A program made the position numbers and the translations under genes. This document shows, one piece after another, positions 53,474 to 62,725 of a DNA stretch of 64,000 bases; the stretch's first letter is position 1, and each line of letters starts with the position of its first letter. Below the pieces are notes generated by a model. The model had not been told where the DNA came from, ran no database searches, and was given only the letters and a program-made list of their open reading frames with translations. The stretch is taken from NCBI GenBank assembly GCA_002709695.1, contig PAQF01000077.1, forward strand, positions 1 to 64,000, read 5' to 3'. The stretch comes from Candidatus Poribacteria bacterium. GTDB lineage: Bacteria; Poribacteria; WGA-4E; UBA9662.

Positions 53474-55114
53474 ATGGAAAACCAAATTCAAAGTGAACTG
53501 AATCTAACTCAACTTTTCATTCGTCGATGCAAACAAAGGGGGCGTCAGGCTAAGATTGCCGATTCTATGGGAATGGAATTAAGTGGTTATAAGCTACTTG
53601 CTGGCTCACTCATCATGCGCGGACTATTGCGTCAACACGTACTTGACACTGATGACGAATGTGTTGGAGTTTTGTTGCCTCCGACAGTGCCATCGGTGAT
53701 TGTTAATCTTGCATTAACACTGGATCGTCGTTCTGCTATTAATCTGAATTATACTGTTACCTCCGAAGTTTTGAATGCTTGTTTGAAACAGTGTAATATT
53801 AAACATGTTATTACCAGTCGCAAGGCTTGGGAAAAGTTCGATCTGGATCTAGAGGCTGAAATTGTCTATTTAGAAGATTTTCGCGAAAACCCTTCTCTCA
53901 AAGCTGGATTGTTCAGCAAGCTGTCAGCATTATTCTCAGCTTGTGTTACCCCAGCACAAGTATTAGAGCGTAATCTAGGATTACATGAAGTCAAGGGGAA
54001 AGATCTGCTGACTATCATTTTCACCTCTGGTTCAACTGGTGTTCCCAAAGGAGTAATGCTGACTCATGCTAATATTGGTTCTAATATCAAGGCTATTGAC
54101 CAAATTGTCAAACTTCGGAATGAAGATGTTATGATTGGCATTTTGCCCTTTTTTCACTCATTTGGATTTACCGCTACTCTTTGGGCTACGATGGCGTTGG
54201 ATATCAAGGCTGCTTATCATTTCAGTCCCTTGGAAGGTAAACAAATTGGGAAATTATGCCAGACACACAAAGGGACGATGCTTTTAGCTACACCAACATT
54301 CCTACGAGGATTCCTGCGTCGCTGTAGTCCGGAAGATTTTGCCTCGGTTGATGTAGTTGTAACTGGTGCTGAAAAATTGCCAAAGGATTTAGCTGATGCT
54401 TTTGAAGAAAAATTTAATATCCGACCGGTTGAAGGATATGGTACTACGGAATTATCACCGCTGGTTTCGGTCAACGTCCCGCCAAGCCGTTCTTCAGGTG
54501 ATTCCAAAATTGATCTGAAAGAAGGAACGGTTGGTTTGCCAGTTCCTGAGGTCACCGCCAAAGTTACTGATTTGGATACTGACGAGGAACTTGGAACTAA
54601 TGCTTCTGGTATGCTCTGGATTCAAGGTCCTAATGTCATGAAAGGTTATTATGGACGTCAAGACTTAACGGATGAGGTGATTGTAGACGGTTGGTATCGA
54701 ACTGGTGATGTCGCCGAAATAGACGATGATGGTTTCATTCGAATCACAGGCCGTGTAAGTCGGTTCTCTAAAATAGGTGGTGAAATGGTGCCCCATGTTC
54801 AGATTGAAGAAATGCTCAATGAGATCATCGAGACTGTTGATGAAGATGTTCTTATGGCAGCTGTTACAGCAGTCCCAGATAAAAAAAGAGGTGAACGGTT
54901 AATCGTCATCCACAGATCATTACAGCAATCTCCAAACGAACTGCGGGAAAAATTGGCAGACGAGAAAGGCCTACCGAATATTTTCATTCCGTCAGCAGAT
55001 AGTTTTTACGAAACCGATGAATTGCCACTGCTAGGAACTGGAAAACTTGACCTGAAAGGAATTAAGGATATGGCTATGCGTCAATTTGGCCCGATCGACA
55101 CGGACGAAGGATAA
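53474..55114 (+). CDS. Acyl-activating AMP-binding enzyme (acyl-ACP/CoA synthetase, Aas-like)
   Basis: The 546-residue enzyme has the AMP-binding P-loop IIFTSGSTGVPKGVML, the adenine-binding GYGTTELSPLVS and the C-terminal GWYRTGDVAEIDDDGFIRITGR hinge motif. The N-terminal DECVGVLLPPTVPSVIVNLAL and INLNYTVTSE blocks match the acyl-ACP synthetase half of Aas, which in Escherichia coli is fused to an acyltransferase missing here. It would activate fatty acids for acyl transfer. An ATG at 53459 is in frame, but AAAGGAACGTA before the ATG at 53474 gives a better ribosome binding site. Confidence 0.88.
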   Translation: MENQIQSELNLTQLFIRRCKQRGRQAKIADSMGMELSGYKLLAGSLIMRGLLRQHVLDTDDECVGVLLPPTVPSVIVNLALTLDRRSAINLNYTVTSEVLNACLKQCNIKHVITSRKAWEKFDLDLEAEIVYLEDFRENPSLKAGLFSKLSALFSACVTPAQVLERNLGLHEVKGKDLLTIIFTSGSTGVPKGVMLTHANIGSNIKAIDQIVKLRNEDVMIGILPFFHSFGFTATLWATMALDIKAAYHFSPLEGKQIGKLCQTHKGTMLLATPTFLRGFLRRCSPEDFASVDVVVTGAEKLPKDLADAFEEKFNIRPVEGYGTTELSPLVSVNVPPSRSSGDSKIDLKEGTVGLPVPEVTAKVTDLDTDEELGTNASGMLWIQGPNVMKGYYGRQDLTDEVIVDGWYRTGDVAEIDDDGFIRITGRVSRFSKIGGEMVPHVQIEEMLNEIIETVDEDVLMAAVTAVPDKKRGERLIVIHRSLQQSPNELREKLADEKGLPNIFIPSADSFYETDELPLLGTGKLDLKGIKDMAMRQFGPIDTDEG

Positions 55115-55257
55115 GTGTTTGGTCTGTGTCTAGTATCAACATCAAACGAAAAAAAACGCACCATGTCATTTCAGGGGAAATTGGGGGGGTAGCCGAAGCC
55201 CTTTCGTTCATGAGCTTCAAATTTTAATGATCCTTATCACATTGTGTAAACGTACAG

Positions 55258-55983
55258 TTATTGGATCATACTTTGCATTCTTTCCGATACCCAATTGACG
55301 GCTACATCTATCATTACTTGACCTTTTTCAGCTGTTGCGAGTTTAGCTTCATGATGGTATTCCCGATCGTTTTTCGCGCGGCTTGGATCAGAGATAGTTA
55401 GCTTAGCATTGTCGTAATTTACATCTTTCCAGTCAACATTGTTCGGAAATGCGGCTAAGGCAAAGGCCGTCTCAAATTCTGAAGCATGTCCTGGGCAATT
55501 GCCAGATGTCATCTGTTCCTCAATCAACTCGCTTGTGTAGGCTTCCCAATACGAATGAAAAGCGATATTAACACCTAAACGCTGGCGGAAATCCTCCAAT
55601 CGTTCATGAACAGGCCCTGCATTTCCTGCATGCCCATTGATAATCAGAACATTTTCAATTCCATGGCGTCTTACACTGTCACAAACATCGTATAATACTT
55701 CCCCAAATACTTCAGGGCGAAGTGTCAAAGTCCCTTTATGATCCATCCAATGTTCTGATATACCTATGGCTAAAGGGGTAGTAACAATGACTTGAGGGTA
55801 CAGCTTCTCTGCTGCCAATTTCGAAACGTGTAAGGCACTAGCTGTATCATGAATCATTGCAAGGTGTTCATTATGCTGTTCAGTACTACCAGTGGGTATA
55901 ATCGCACCTTTTAATTCTCCGGTATCAAGTGCCTCACGAATATATCTTCTTTGGTTTTCCCATAGCAAAACTGATTTAATCAT
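55258..55983 (-). CDS. Creatininase family amidohydrolase
   Basis: The 241-residue metal-dependent hydrolase has the signature IIPTGSTEQHNEHLAM with E35 and H37, then D46 (MIHDT), INGHAGN and HASEFET supplying further ligands. In the family the reaction is cyclic amide hydrolysis of creatinine, mycofactocin peptides or riboflavin/F420 intermediates. Length is normal. It lies 80 bases after the Gfo/Idh/MocA gene on the same strand and is probably its co-transcribed partner. The substrate is not determined. Confidence 0.9.
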   Translation of the reverse strand: MIKSVLLWENQRRYIREALDTGELKGAIIPTGSTEQHNEHLAMIHDTASALHVSKLAAEKLYPQVIVTTPLAIGISEHWMDHKGTLTLRPEVFGEVLYDVCDSVRRHGIENVLIINGHAGNAGPVHERLEDFRQRLGVNIAFHSYWEAYTSELIEEQMTSGNCPGHASEFETAFALAAFPNNVDWKDVNYDNAKLTISDPSRAKNDREYHHEAKLATAEKGQVMIDVAVNWVSERMQSMIQ

Positions 55984-56063
55984 TGGCCTTTCTTACTCCA
56001 GTTTTAATATTAAAATAATCTAAATATCAGTTAAATCATCTAGAAGATTTAAACGTATAATGA

Positions 56064-57251
56064 TCATAGATTCCATCTTTCGTTTATTGGTTTTTGATAA
56101 ACTTCAATTTCTCCGGATACAACAGCTTCATAATCAACAACTTGATTGCAAGCACTCGATTCATAAATAGCTTCACAGATTGATTTTGCGCGAAGCCCCA
56201 TTTCCGCGGTGATTTCTGGCGGACGATCATGCTCGATTGCATCAATAAAATCGTAACACTCCAAAACCACACCATCAGTGAAACCATACGGAAATAGACG
56301 TTTTTTTTCCTCCTCGTCTAGACTCGACATATAATCATCTATTAAGTCTTTCATACTGTATTGGGACCCATCTTTAAGTACAATCTCTGCATCATCAAAA
56401 GGACCATGAAAAATGTCACCACTGTCAATAAGTGCTCCTTCAGTACCATAGTAAACGACATGATTAAAATCGTGCCCAGGAGCGGCCCAACTGCAGGTCC
56501 AAAGCCCAGTTACTCCATTTTTGAAATTAATGGTTGCCATCCATGTATCTTCTTGTTCATCCTGTACAAGCTCACCGGATTTGGTGACTTTGCGATCTAC
56601 GATTTGAGATACGCGTCCGTAGATTGTATCAGGATCGCCAAATAAATAGCGAATCGTATCACCGTAATGAGCACCGGAATCCATGACCATGCCACCACCA
56701 CCAAGTGACAGATCGAGCCGCCAATGCCAATTAGCTTCAGGGGTTGGGGCTCGATAACTAGCATGTTGCGCATAAAATGTCGTCATCTCACCAAGCATTT
56801 TCTTTTCATTCATTAACCACCAAGACGCTCGCCTGCTCGGCATCCTGCGGATATTCTCGGCTGTTGCTGCAATTTTATTGTTTGCTGAGGCCGCTGAAAT
56901 AATAGCGTGTGTTGCTTTGACTGTAATTCCCGTTGGTTTCTCAACCATCACATTAACACCTGCGTTCAGGCATTTAGTCGCCGCAATATGATGATAAGCA
57001 TGGGATGTACATATGTCAACACCATCCAAGTTCTCTGCCGATAGCATTTTATCTAGATCATCATAAACTGCCGGCATTCTACCAGTAGCTTCCATGACAC
57101 GAGTGGCAAAATCCTCAGCTCGTTCCTTCACAGCGTCACACATTGCTACCAACTCTACTTTGTCAGGGACAGCGTCACAAATTGTTAAGTAAGCGTTGAG
57201 GTGTCCTCCCGACATACCTCCACAACCGATAATTGCGATTCGAATAGCCAT
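56064..57251 (-). CDS. Gfo/Idh/MocA family oxidoreductase
   Basis: The 395-residue NAD(P)-dependent sugar dehydrogenase-type enzyme has a Rossmann N-terminus (IAIIGCGGMSGGHL, G9-G16) and the EKPTG motif (E104-K105-P106) that contacts the nicotinamide and substrate. The DSGAHYGDTIRYLFG segment holds the conserved His/Asp. A WHWRLDLSLGGGGMV block is typical of sugar-type substrates. The start ATG is followed by the whole Rossmann motif, so 57251 is firm. A creatininase gene follows. The sugar is unknown. Confidence 0.9.
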   Translation of the reverse strand: MAIRIAIIGCGGMSGGHLNAYLTICDAVPDKVELVAMCDAVKERAEDFATRVMEATGRMPAVYDDLDKMLSAENLDGVDICTSHAYHHIAATKCLNAGVNVMVEKPTGITVKATHAIISAASANNKIAATAENIRRMPSRRASWWLMNEKKMLGEMTTFYAQHASYRAPTPEANWHWRLDLSLGGGGMVMDSGAHYGDTIRYLFGDPDTIYGRVSQIVDRKVTKSGELVQDEQEDTWMATINFKNGVTGLWTCSWAAPGHDFNHVVYYGTEGALIDSGDIFHGPFDDAEIVLKDGSQYSMKDLIDDYMSSLDEEEKKRLFPYGFTDGVVLECYDFIDAIEHDRPPEITAEMGLRAKSICEAIYESSACNQVVDYEAVVSGEIEVYQKPINERWNL

Positions 57252-57475
57252 ACGTTACTTCCTTCCATTAGTCATCTGGTTTTCGCTTATTAGTTTCGTT
57301 TTAAAACCTAAGGTATATTGCGTGATTTTCTCCTGATAGAATTCTAGGCTAGTGTATAATAATATACTAGCATGTAATTCTTCACAAATGTAGTTTTGAG
57401 AAAATCTATATTCAAGGTTGCATGATCTTCGAGTTATTTCAAATGTGCTTTTGAGTTTCGGTTGAGAATACAGCT

Positions 57476-58825
57476 ATGGCAACAGCAATCCCCCTGCCTA
57501 AATTGGGTCAGTCAGTAGAAAGTTGCATTATTGTTGAATGGCAAAAGAAAGAGGGAGATAAAGTCACCCAAGGAGAGGTCATTTGTGAAATAGAAACTGA
57601 CAAAGCATCCTTGGAGGTAGAAAGTTCGGTATCAGGTGTTGTCTTGGAGATATTCTTTCAGGCAGGGGATGAAGTCCCTGTCCATACTTACATTGCGGCT
57701 GTTGGCGAACTAGGTGAAAGTGTCAGCCACTTTCGGCCTGATAATACGAACCTAACAAGCTGTGGCTCATCATCCAATCGTCAGATTAATGTATCTAGAA
57801 ATACGCAAGCAGTCAATTCCCAATTACTAACAGAACCTATTTTGAAACAATCAGGCTTAGATTCCAAAATATCTCCGCGTGCTGATGCTTTGGCAAAGAA
57901 ATTAGGAATAGATCTCCCAAATGTCCAGGGAACAGGTCCGAGTAACCGAATTATGGAAAAAGACGTACAACTTGCGGCATTAAATCGCCAACCACTAACT
58001 CTATTGGCTAGAATGGTAGCCGCAGAAAAGAATTTAGTCATACCCACATCTGGTTCAGGTATCGGTGGTCGCATCACACTAAATGATTTGGGATCTGAGA
58101 TTTCGCCGTCTACCTCACCTCCCCTTGTCAACGTCCGGAAACAAGCAATTCTCACCCAAAACATGCGAAAGGGTATCGCTGAACGAATGCTGAATTCTGT
58201 TCAGTCTACAGCTCGATTAACCCTAAATTCATCAGCAGACGCACGTAGTTTATTATCCTTTTGCCAACAACTAAAGGAAAATGTAAGGTTACAGCAAATT
58301 ACAATTAACGACCTGATCCTTTTCTTAGTTTCTAGGGTTTTAATTGATTACCCTCAACTTAATCTACTGTTTACCCAAAACTCTATTTCTCGATCCAAAC
58401 ATGTGAATTTAGGGTTTGCAGTAGATACCAAACGTGGTCTAATGATACCAGTACTTAAACATGCTGAATCCTTAAGCTTGGAGGAAATGTTTCTAGAAAC
58501 TAAGCGTTTATCTTCTGCCTGTGTGGAAGGTAAAATTTCTCCTGATGATTTGGAAGATGGAACATTTACGGTAGCTAATCTGGGATCACTAGGAATTGAA
58601 AGTTTTACCCCCATGTTGAATTTTCCACAAGTAGGAATTCTTGGTGTTGGTTACATAGATTCGAAACCTGTAGTTGTTAATGGCAAGCTAGAGTTTATTG
58701 ACCACATAGGGTTATCTTTAACTGTGAACCATCAAACAGTTAGAATGAACCTTGCCTCTAATTTTTTGTATGCTTTTTCACAACAATTGTCAGAGATCGA
58801 TTTGGTTATTGGTAATGAACAATAA
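57476..58825 (+). CDS. 2-oxoacid dehydrogenase E2 component with altered catalytic site
   Basis: The 449-residue acyltransferase has one lipoyl domain (residues 1-80) with lipoyl-lysine K43 in EIETDKASL. Two successive E3/E1-binding domains follow: 131-167 (SPRADALAKKLGIDLPNVQG) and 173-206 (ending IGGRITLNDL). The C-terminal catalytic domain is at about 215-449. The E2 motif DHRxxDG reads NHQTVRM (418-424): His419 is kept, but the catalytic Asp is R423 and the Gly is M424. The preceding TVANLGSLGIESFTP and FPQVGILGVG are normal. It is the first gene of an E2-E3-E1 unit. Confidence 0.88.
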   Translation: MATAIPLPKLGQSVESCIIVEWQKKEGDKVTQGEVICEIETDKASLEVESSVSGVVLEIFFQAGDEVPVHTYIAAVGELGESVSHFRPDNTNLTSCGSSSNRQINVSRNTQAVNSQLLTEPILKQSGLDSKISPRADALAKKLGIDLPNVQGTGPSNRIMEKDVQLAALNRQPLTLLARMVAAEKNLVIPTSGSGIGGRITLNDLGSEISPSTSPPLVNVRKQAILTQNMRKGIAERMLNSVQSTARLTLNSSADARSLLSFCQQLKENVRLQQITINDLILFLVSRVLIDYPQLNLLFTQNSISRSKHVNLGFAVDTKRGLMIPVLKHAESLSLEEMFLETKRLSSACVEGKISPDDLEDGTFTVANLGSLGIESFTPMLNFPQVGILGVGYIDSKPVVVNGKLEFIDHIGLSLTVNHQTVRMNLASNFLYAFSQQLSEIDLVIGNEQ

Positions 58826-58869
58826 AGATTTTTTAAAACCACAATAATACAAGGAACAAATTAACTTCG

Positions 58870-60222
58870 ATGGAAAAGAACAGATTATATGATTTAGTTG
58901 TCATCGGTGCCGGCCCAGGAGGATATATCGCTGCTGAGAGAGCTGGGACTAGGGGAAAACAGGTGTTATTGGTTGAGAAGGAAGACCTCGGAGGCGTTTG
59001 CCTAAACGCAGGATGTATTCCCAGCAAAACATTGATCAACTCGGGCAAATTGTTTTCCCAAGCTTGCGATTCGGAAATTTATGGTGTGACTGTTGAGAAC
59101 CCACGTTTTGATTTGACGAAAGCGATGGCTTACAAACAGAGGGTAATAAAAACTCTGCGTAGTGGTGTTGAATTTCAAATGAAGCAACGTCAGGTCGATG
59201 TTGTTACAGGGGAAGCCTCTTTTATTAATCAACACACAATTCAGGTTGACGGAAATCAATATCAGGCAAAAAATGTGATTATTGCAACAGGTGCATCACC
59301 TGTGTTACCAGTAATCCCTGGTTTGGAAGAAGCACATGTGGTAACAAGCAAGGAGATTCTTGAAGTTACCAAGTTACCTAACCATTTAGTTGTTATTGGT
59401 GGTGGTGCAATCGGATGTGAATTTGCCTCCTTCTTTTCAAACGTAGGTGTGCAAGTCTCACTGATTGAGGTATTACCGGAAATAATCTCGCCTTTGGACA
59501 ATGAACTAGCTGGGATGTTGCGAAAGGCAATCAAAGGAGTAAGTTTTCAGCTCGAATCTAAAGTTGAGCGTATTACTGCTAATGATCTCGTTTATAATCA
59601 AAATGGAGAATCCAAAACCATATCCTGCGATATGGTTTTGGTATCGATAGGTAGAAAACCTAACGTTAAAGGTCTAGGGCTAGAAAATATTGATATTGAT
59701 TTTGACCAACAAGGTATCAAGGTAAACCAGCTGATGCAAACCAACATCCCTCATATCTACGCTGTGGGCGATGTCACCGGTAGGTCTATGTTAGCTCATT
59801 CGGCTTCACGTATGGGAGAGGTGGCAGTTAGAAATATGTTTGGTGAGCAAGATATCATGCGTTATCATGCAATACCTTGGGTAGTTTACACTAATCCGGA
59901 AGCTGCTTGGGTAGGTATGACTGAAGCAGAAGCAAAAGATAAAGGGATTGCAGTGAAAACAGCTAAACTGCCAATGAATGCTAATGGACGGTTCTTGGTG
60001 GAAAATTCTGGAAAAAGAGGGATTTGCAAGGTAGTAGTAGACGTGCAAAAAGACTTGTTATTGGGTATCCAGATGGTTGGATCAACCTGTTCCGAAATGA
60101 TTTATGGAGCTGCTGCCATGATTGAAGACGAATTTCGAGTTCAGGATATCAAAGATGTTGTTTTCCCTCACCCGACAGTATCAGAGATTTTTAAAGACAC
60201 TTTGTATTATTTACCAACATAG
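58870..60222 (+). CDS. lpdA: Dihydrolipoyl dehydrogenase (E3)
   Basis: The 450-residue flavoprotein reoxidises the E2 lipoyl group with NAD. It has the FAD motif DLVVIGAGPGGYIAA, the redox pair C44 and C49 in GGVCLNAGCIPSKTLI, the NAD-binding VVIGGGAIGCEFASFF, and FPHPTVSEIF near the end, whose His and Glu complete the active site. It lies 44 bases after E2 and 38 before the fused E1, so all three are probably made together. Length is slightly short of the family's usual 460-470. Confidence 0.96.
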   Translation: MEKNRLYDLVVIGAGPGGYIAAERAGTRGKQVLLVEKEDLGGVCLNAGCIPSKTLINSGKLFSQACDSEIYGVTVENPRFDLTKAMAYKQRVIKTLRSGVEFQMKQRQVDVVTGEASFINQHTIQVDGNQYQAKNVIIATGASPVLPVIPGLEEAHVVTSKEILEVTKLPNHLVVIGGGAIGCEFASFFSNVGVQVSLIEVLPEIISPLDNELAGMLRKAIKGVSFQLESKVERITANDLVYNQNGESKTISCDMVLVSIGRKPNVKGLGLENIDIDFDQQGIKVNQLMQTNIPHIYAVGDVTGRSMLAHSASRMGEVAVRNMFGEQDIMRYHAIPWVVYTNPEAAWVGMTEAEAKDKGIAVKTAKLPMNANGRFLVENSGKRGICKVVVDVQKDLLLGIQMVGSTCSEMIYGAAAMIEDEFRVQDIKDVVFPHPTVSEIFKDTLYYLPT

Positions 60223-60260
60223 ATGAAACGATAGAAAATCACCATTGAGGGAAATCAGGA

Positions 60261-62717
60261 TTGCCTAAATCAATTCCCATTCACCCTGCTAGCATTCGTC
60301 AGAAAGCAGTCATAAAAAGTCCGGAGATACCTGTAAATTTTTACACCCCGAATCCTGGACAGGAAACTCAAAAGTACGGCACAGAAAACTTGGTGCGTAT
60401 GTACCGGGACATGGTCTATATCCGGGAGTTTGAAGTCATGTTGGGTCGGATTAAGAAAGAAGGCATTTATGCAGGAATTAAGTACGATCATCGAGGGCCT
60501 GCACATCTGTCTATCGGACAAGAAGCCGCTGTTGTCGGACAATGTTACCATCTATTGCCAGAGGATTTTATTTTTGGGTCTCATCGTAGCCATGGAGAAA
60601 TTTTGGCCAAAAGTTTTTCTGCTATTGCAGTGTTAGGTCAAGATGAACTAATGGATATCATGGAATCTTATCTGGATGGAATGCCTCTGAAAGTAGTAGA
60701 AACATTTACTCAAGGCAACGTCAAAGACCTTGCTATCAATTATGTCCTTTATGGTACATTAGCCGAGATTTTTGGCAGAGAAAATGGTTTCAACAAAGGG
60801 ATGGGCGGATCGATGCATGCGTTTTTTCCTCCCTTTGGTGTTATGCCAAATAACGCCATTGTTGGTGGTTCCGCTGACATTGCAGCCGGAGCCGCTTTAT
60901 TCAAAAAGGTGAATCGAAAACCTGGGATTGTCATCGCAAATATCGGTGACGCTTCCACGGGGTGCGGCCCGGTTTGGGAAGCAATGACGTTTGTTGCTAT
61001 GGATCAGTATCGTGTGCTGTGGGATCCAAACTTAGGTGGAAATCCACCAATCATTTTCAACTTCATGAATAACTTTTACGGAATGGGCGGACAAACAAAA
61101 GGGGAAACAATGGGATTTGATACCCTAGCTCGAGTTGGGCTAGGTGTTAACCCAGAGGGGATGCATTCCGAATCTGTAGACGGCTATAATCCTCTAGCTG
61201 TAGCAGATGCTATAGAACGTAAACGCGAAATCTTGGATAAAGGACAAGGTCCTGTTTTATTGGATACTCTAACGTACCGATTTTCGGGACATTCTCCTTC
61301 TGATACCTCTTCCTATCGTGACAAGTTGGAAGTAGACCTCTGGCAACAACAGGATGCACTGAAAAGTTATGGGACGTATCTAGCAAACAATGGTCATGCG
61401 AATGACCATTGTTTGCAAAGTTTCGAAGTAGATATTAGAAGCCGTCTAAAAAAGGTATTAAAGGCCTCAAGTTGTTTAGAAACTTCCCCCCGCATTAACA
61501 TTCACGTTGATACTATCGGCAAGATGATGTTTTCTAACCAATATAAAGAACGTATGTTAGATAAGGTGCCAGAAGTTCTTATTCCTCGAGAGGAGAGTCG
61601 CCTGAAAGTAACTTTGAAAAAACATCGTTTTGGGTTACAAGATGGAAAACCGTTACCAAAACTTCAGTGCCTAACATATGCTGAAGCCCTCTTTGAAGCC
61701 TTGATTCACCGTTTTTATGAAGATCCAACCATGATCGCATATGGTGAGGAGAATCGTGATTGGGGAGGCGCATTCAGTGTATATCGTGGTTTGACGGAAT
61801 GTTTGCCTTATCATAGATTGTTCAATTCACCTATTTCTGAGGCTGCTATTGTGGGAACAGCGGTTGGTTATGCACTCTCCGGGGGACGTGTGGTAGCAGA
61901 ATTAATGTATTGCGACTTTATGGGACGAGCCGGGGATGAAATTTTCAATCAGATGGCAAAATGGCAATCAATGTCTGCTAATTTGCTGCAGATGCCACTG
62001 GTCTTGCGTGTTTCAGTAGGGTCTAAGTATGGTGCGCAGCATTCCCAAGATTGGAGTTCAATTGTAGCACATATCCCAGGGCTGAAAGTTATGTTTCCTT
62101 CTACACCTTACGATGCCAAAGGAATGCTGAATCTTGCACTTTGCGGGACAGATCCTGTCGTCTTTTTTGAGAGTCAACGCCTATATTCTGAACCGGAAAT
62201 TCTTGTTGAAGGAGGAGTTCCAATTGACTACTACCAAGTTGAAATGGCTGAACCCATGGTTCGTAGAAATGGCAAAGATATAACTATTCTCACCATTGGA
62301 GCAACCTTATATCGAGCTTTGGACGCGGCTGCAGAGCTGGAGACAAAATATAATATTTCTACAGAGGTGATTGATGCTCGTTTTGTGAATCCATTAAATT
62401 ACGCCAAAATCGTTGATTCGGTGAAAAAGACTGGGAAGATCCTGCTAGCTTCAGATGCTTGCGAACGAGGGTCTTTCCTTCATACGATTGCTTCTAACAT
62501 CAGTCAACTGGCATTCGATTATTTGGATGCTCCTATTAGTGTTGTAGGTTCTCGCAATTGGATTACACCGGCTGCTGAGCTAGAAGAATCATTTTTCCCA
62601 CAGAAAGACTGGATTATTGACACTATCCACGAACGAATCCTGCCGATTCCAGGCTATGAGGTAAGGACACTACAAACTACGGGAGAGATTCTGAGGCGCA
62701 ATCGGTTGGGTATTTAG
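60261..62717 (+). CDS. 2-oxoacid dehydrogenase E1 component, alpha and beta fused
   Basis: The 818-residue protein joins the two E1 subunits in one chain. Residues about 45-395 are the alpha part with the thiamine diphosphate motif from GDAS (229-232) to the Asn pair at 270-271. Residues about 475-818 are the beta part, with [33 protein letters not shown] and [16 protein letters not shown] (a histidine-bearing active-site loop). The substrate could be pyruvate, acetoin or branched-chain 2-oxoacids. No ATG precedes the homology; a TTG at 60261 follows GAGGGA by about eight bases. The linker (about 375-395) encodes the palindrome at 61383-61416. Confidence 0.85.
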   Translation: MPKSIPIHPASIRQKAVIKSPEIPVNFYTPNPGQETQKYGTENLVRMYRDMVYIREFEVMLGRIKKEGIYAGIKYDHRGPAHLSIGQEAAVVGQCYHLLPEDFIFGSHRSHGEILAKSFSAIAVLGQDELMDIMESYLDGMPLKVVETFTQGNVKDLAINYVLYGTLAEIFGRENGFNKGMGGSMHAFFPPFGVMPNNAIVGGSADIAAGAALFKKVNRKPGIVIANIGDASTGCGPVWEAMTFVAMDQYRVLWDPNLGGNPPIIFNFMNNFYGMGGQTKGETMGFDTLARVGLGVNPEGMHSESVDGYNPLAVADAIERKREILDKGQGPVLLDTLTYRFSGHSPSDTSSYRDKLEVDLWQQQDALKSYGTYLANNGHANDHCLQSFEVDIRSRLKKVLKASSCLETSPRINIHVDTIGKMMFSNQYKERMLDKVPEVLIPREESRLKVTLKKHRFGLQDGKPLPKLQCLTYAEALFEALIHRFYEDPTMIAYGEENRDWGGAFSVYRGLTECLPYHRLFNSPISEAAIVGTAVGYALSGGRVVAELMYCDFMGRAGDEIFNQMAKWQSMSANLLQMPLVLRVSVGSKYGAQHSQDWSSIVAHIPGLKVMFPSTPYDAKGMLNLALCGTDPVVFFESQRLYSEPEILVEGGVPIDYYQVEMAEPMVRRNGKDITILTIGATLYRALDAAAELETKYNISTEVIDARFVNPLNYAKIVDSVKKTGKILLASDACERGSFLHTIASNISQLAFDYLDAPISVVGSRNWITPAAELEESFFPQKDWIIDTIHERILPIPGYEVRTLQTTGEILRRNRLGI
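61383..61416. repeat. Perfect 15-bp inverted repeat inside the E1 gene
   Basis: GCAAACAATGGTCAT (61383-61397) is repeated exactly in inverted orientation at 61402-61416 around the loop GCGA. It lies in the coding sequence between the alpha and beta halves and encodes [13 protein letters not shown] hairpin this stable in the mRNA is unusual within a gene. Confidence 0.9.
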
Positions 62718-62725
62718 CTATCATT

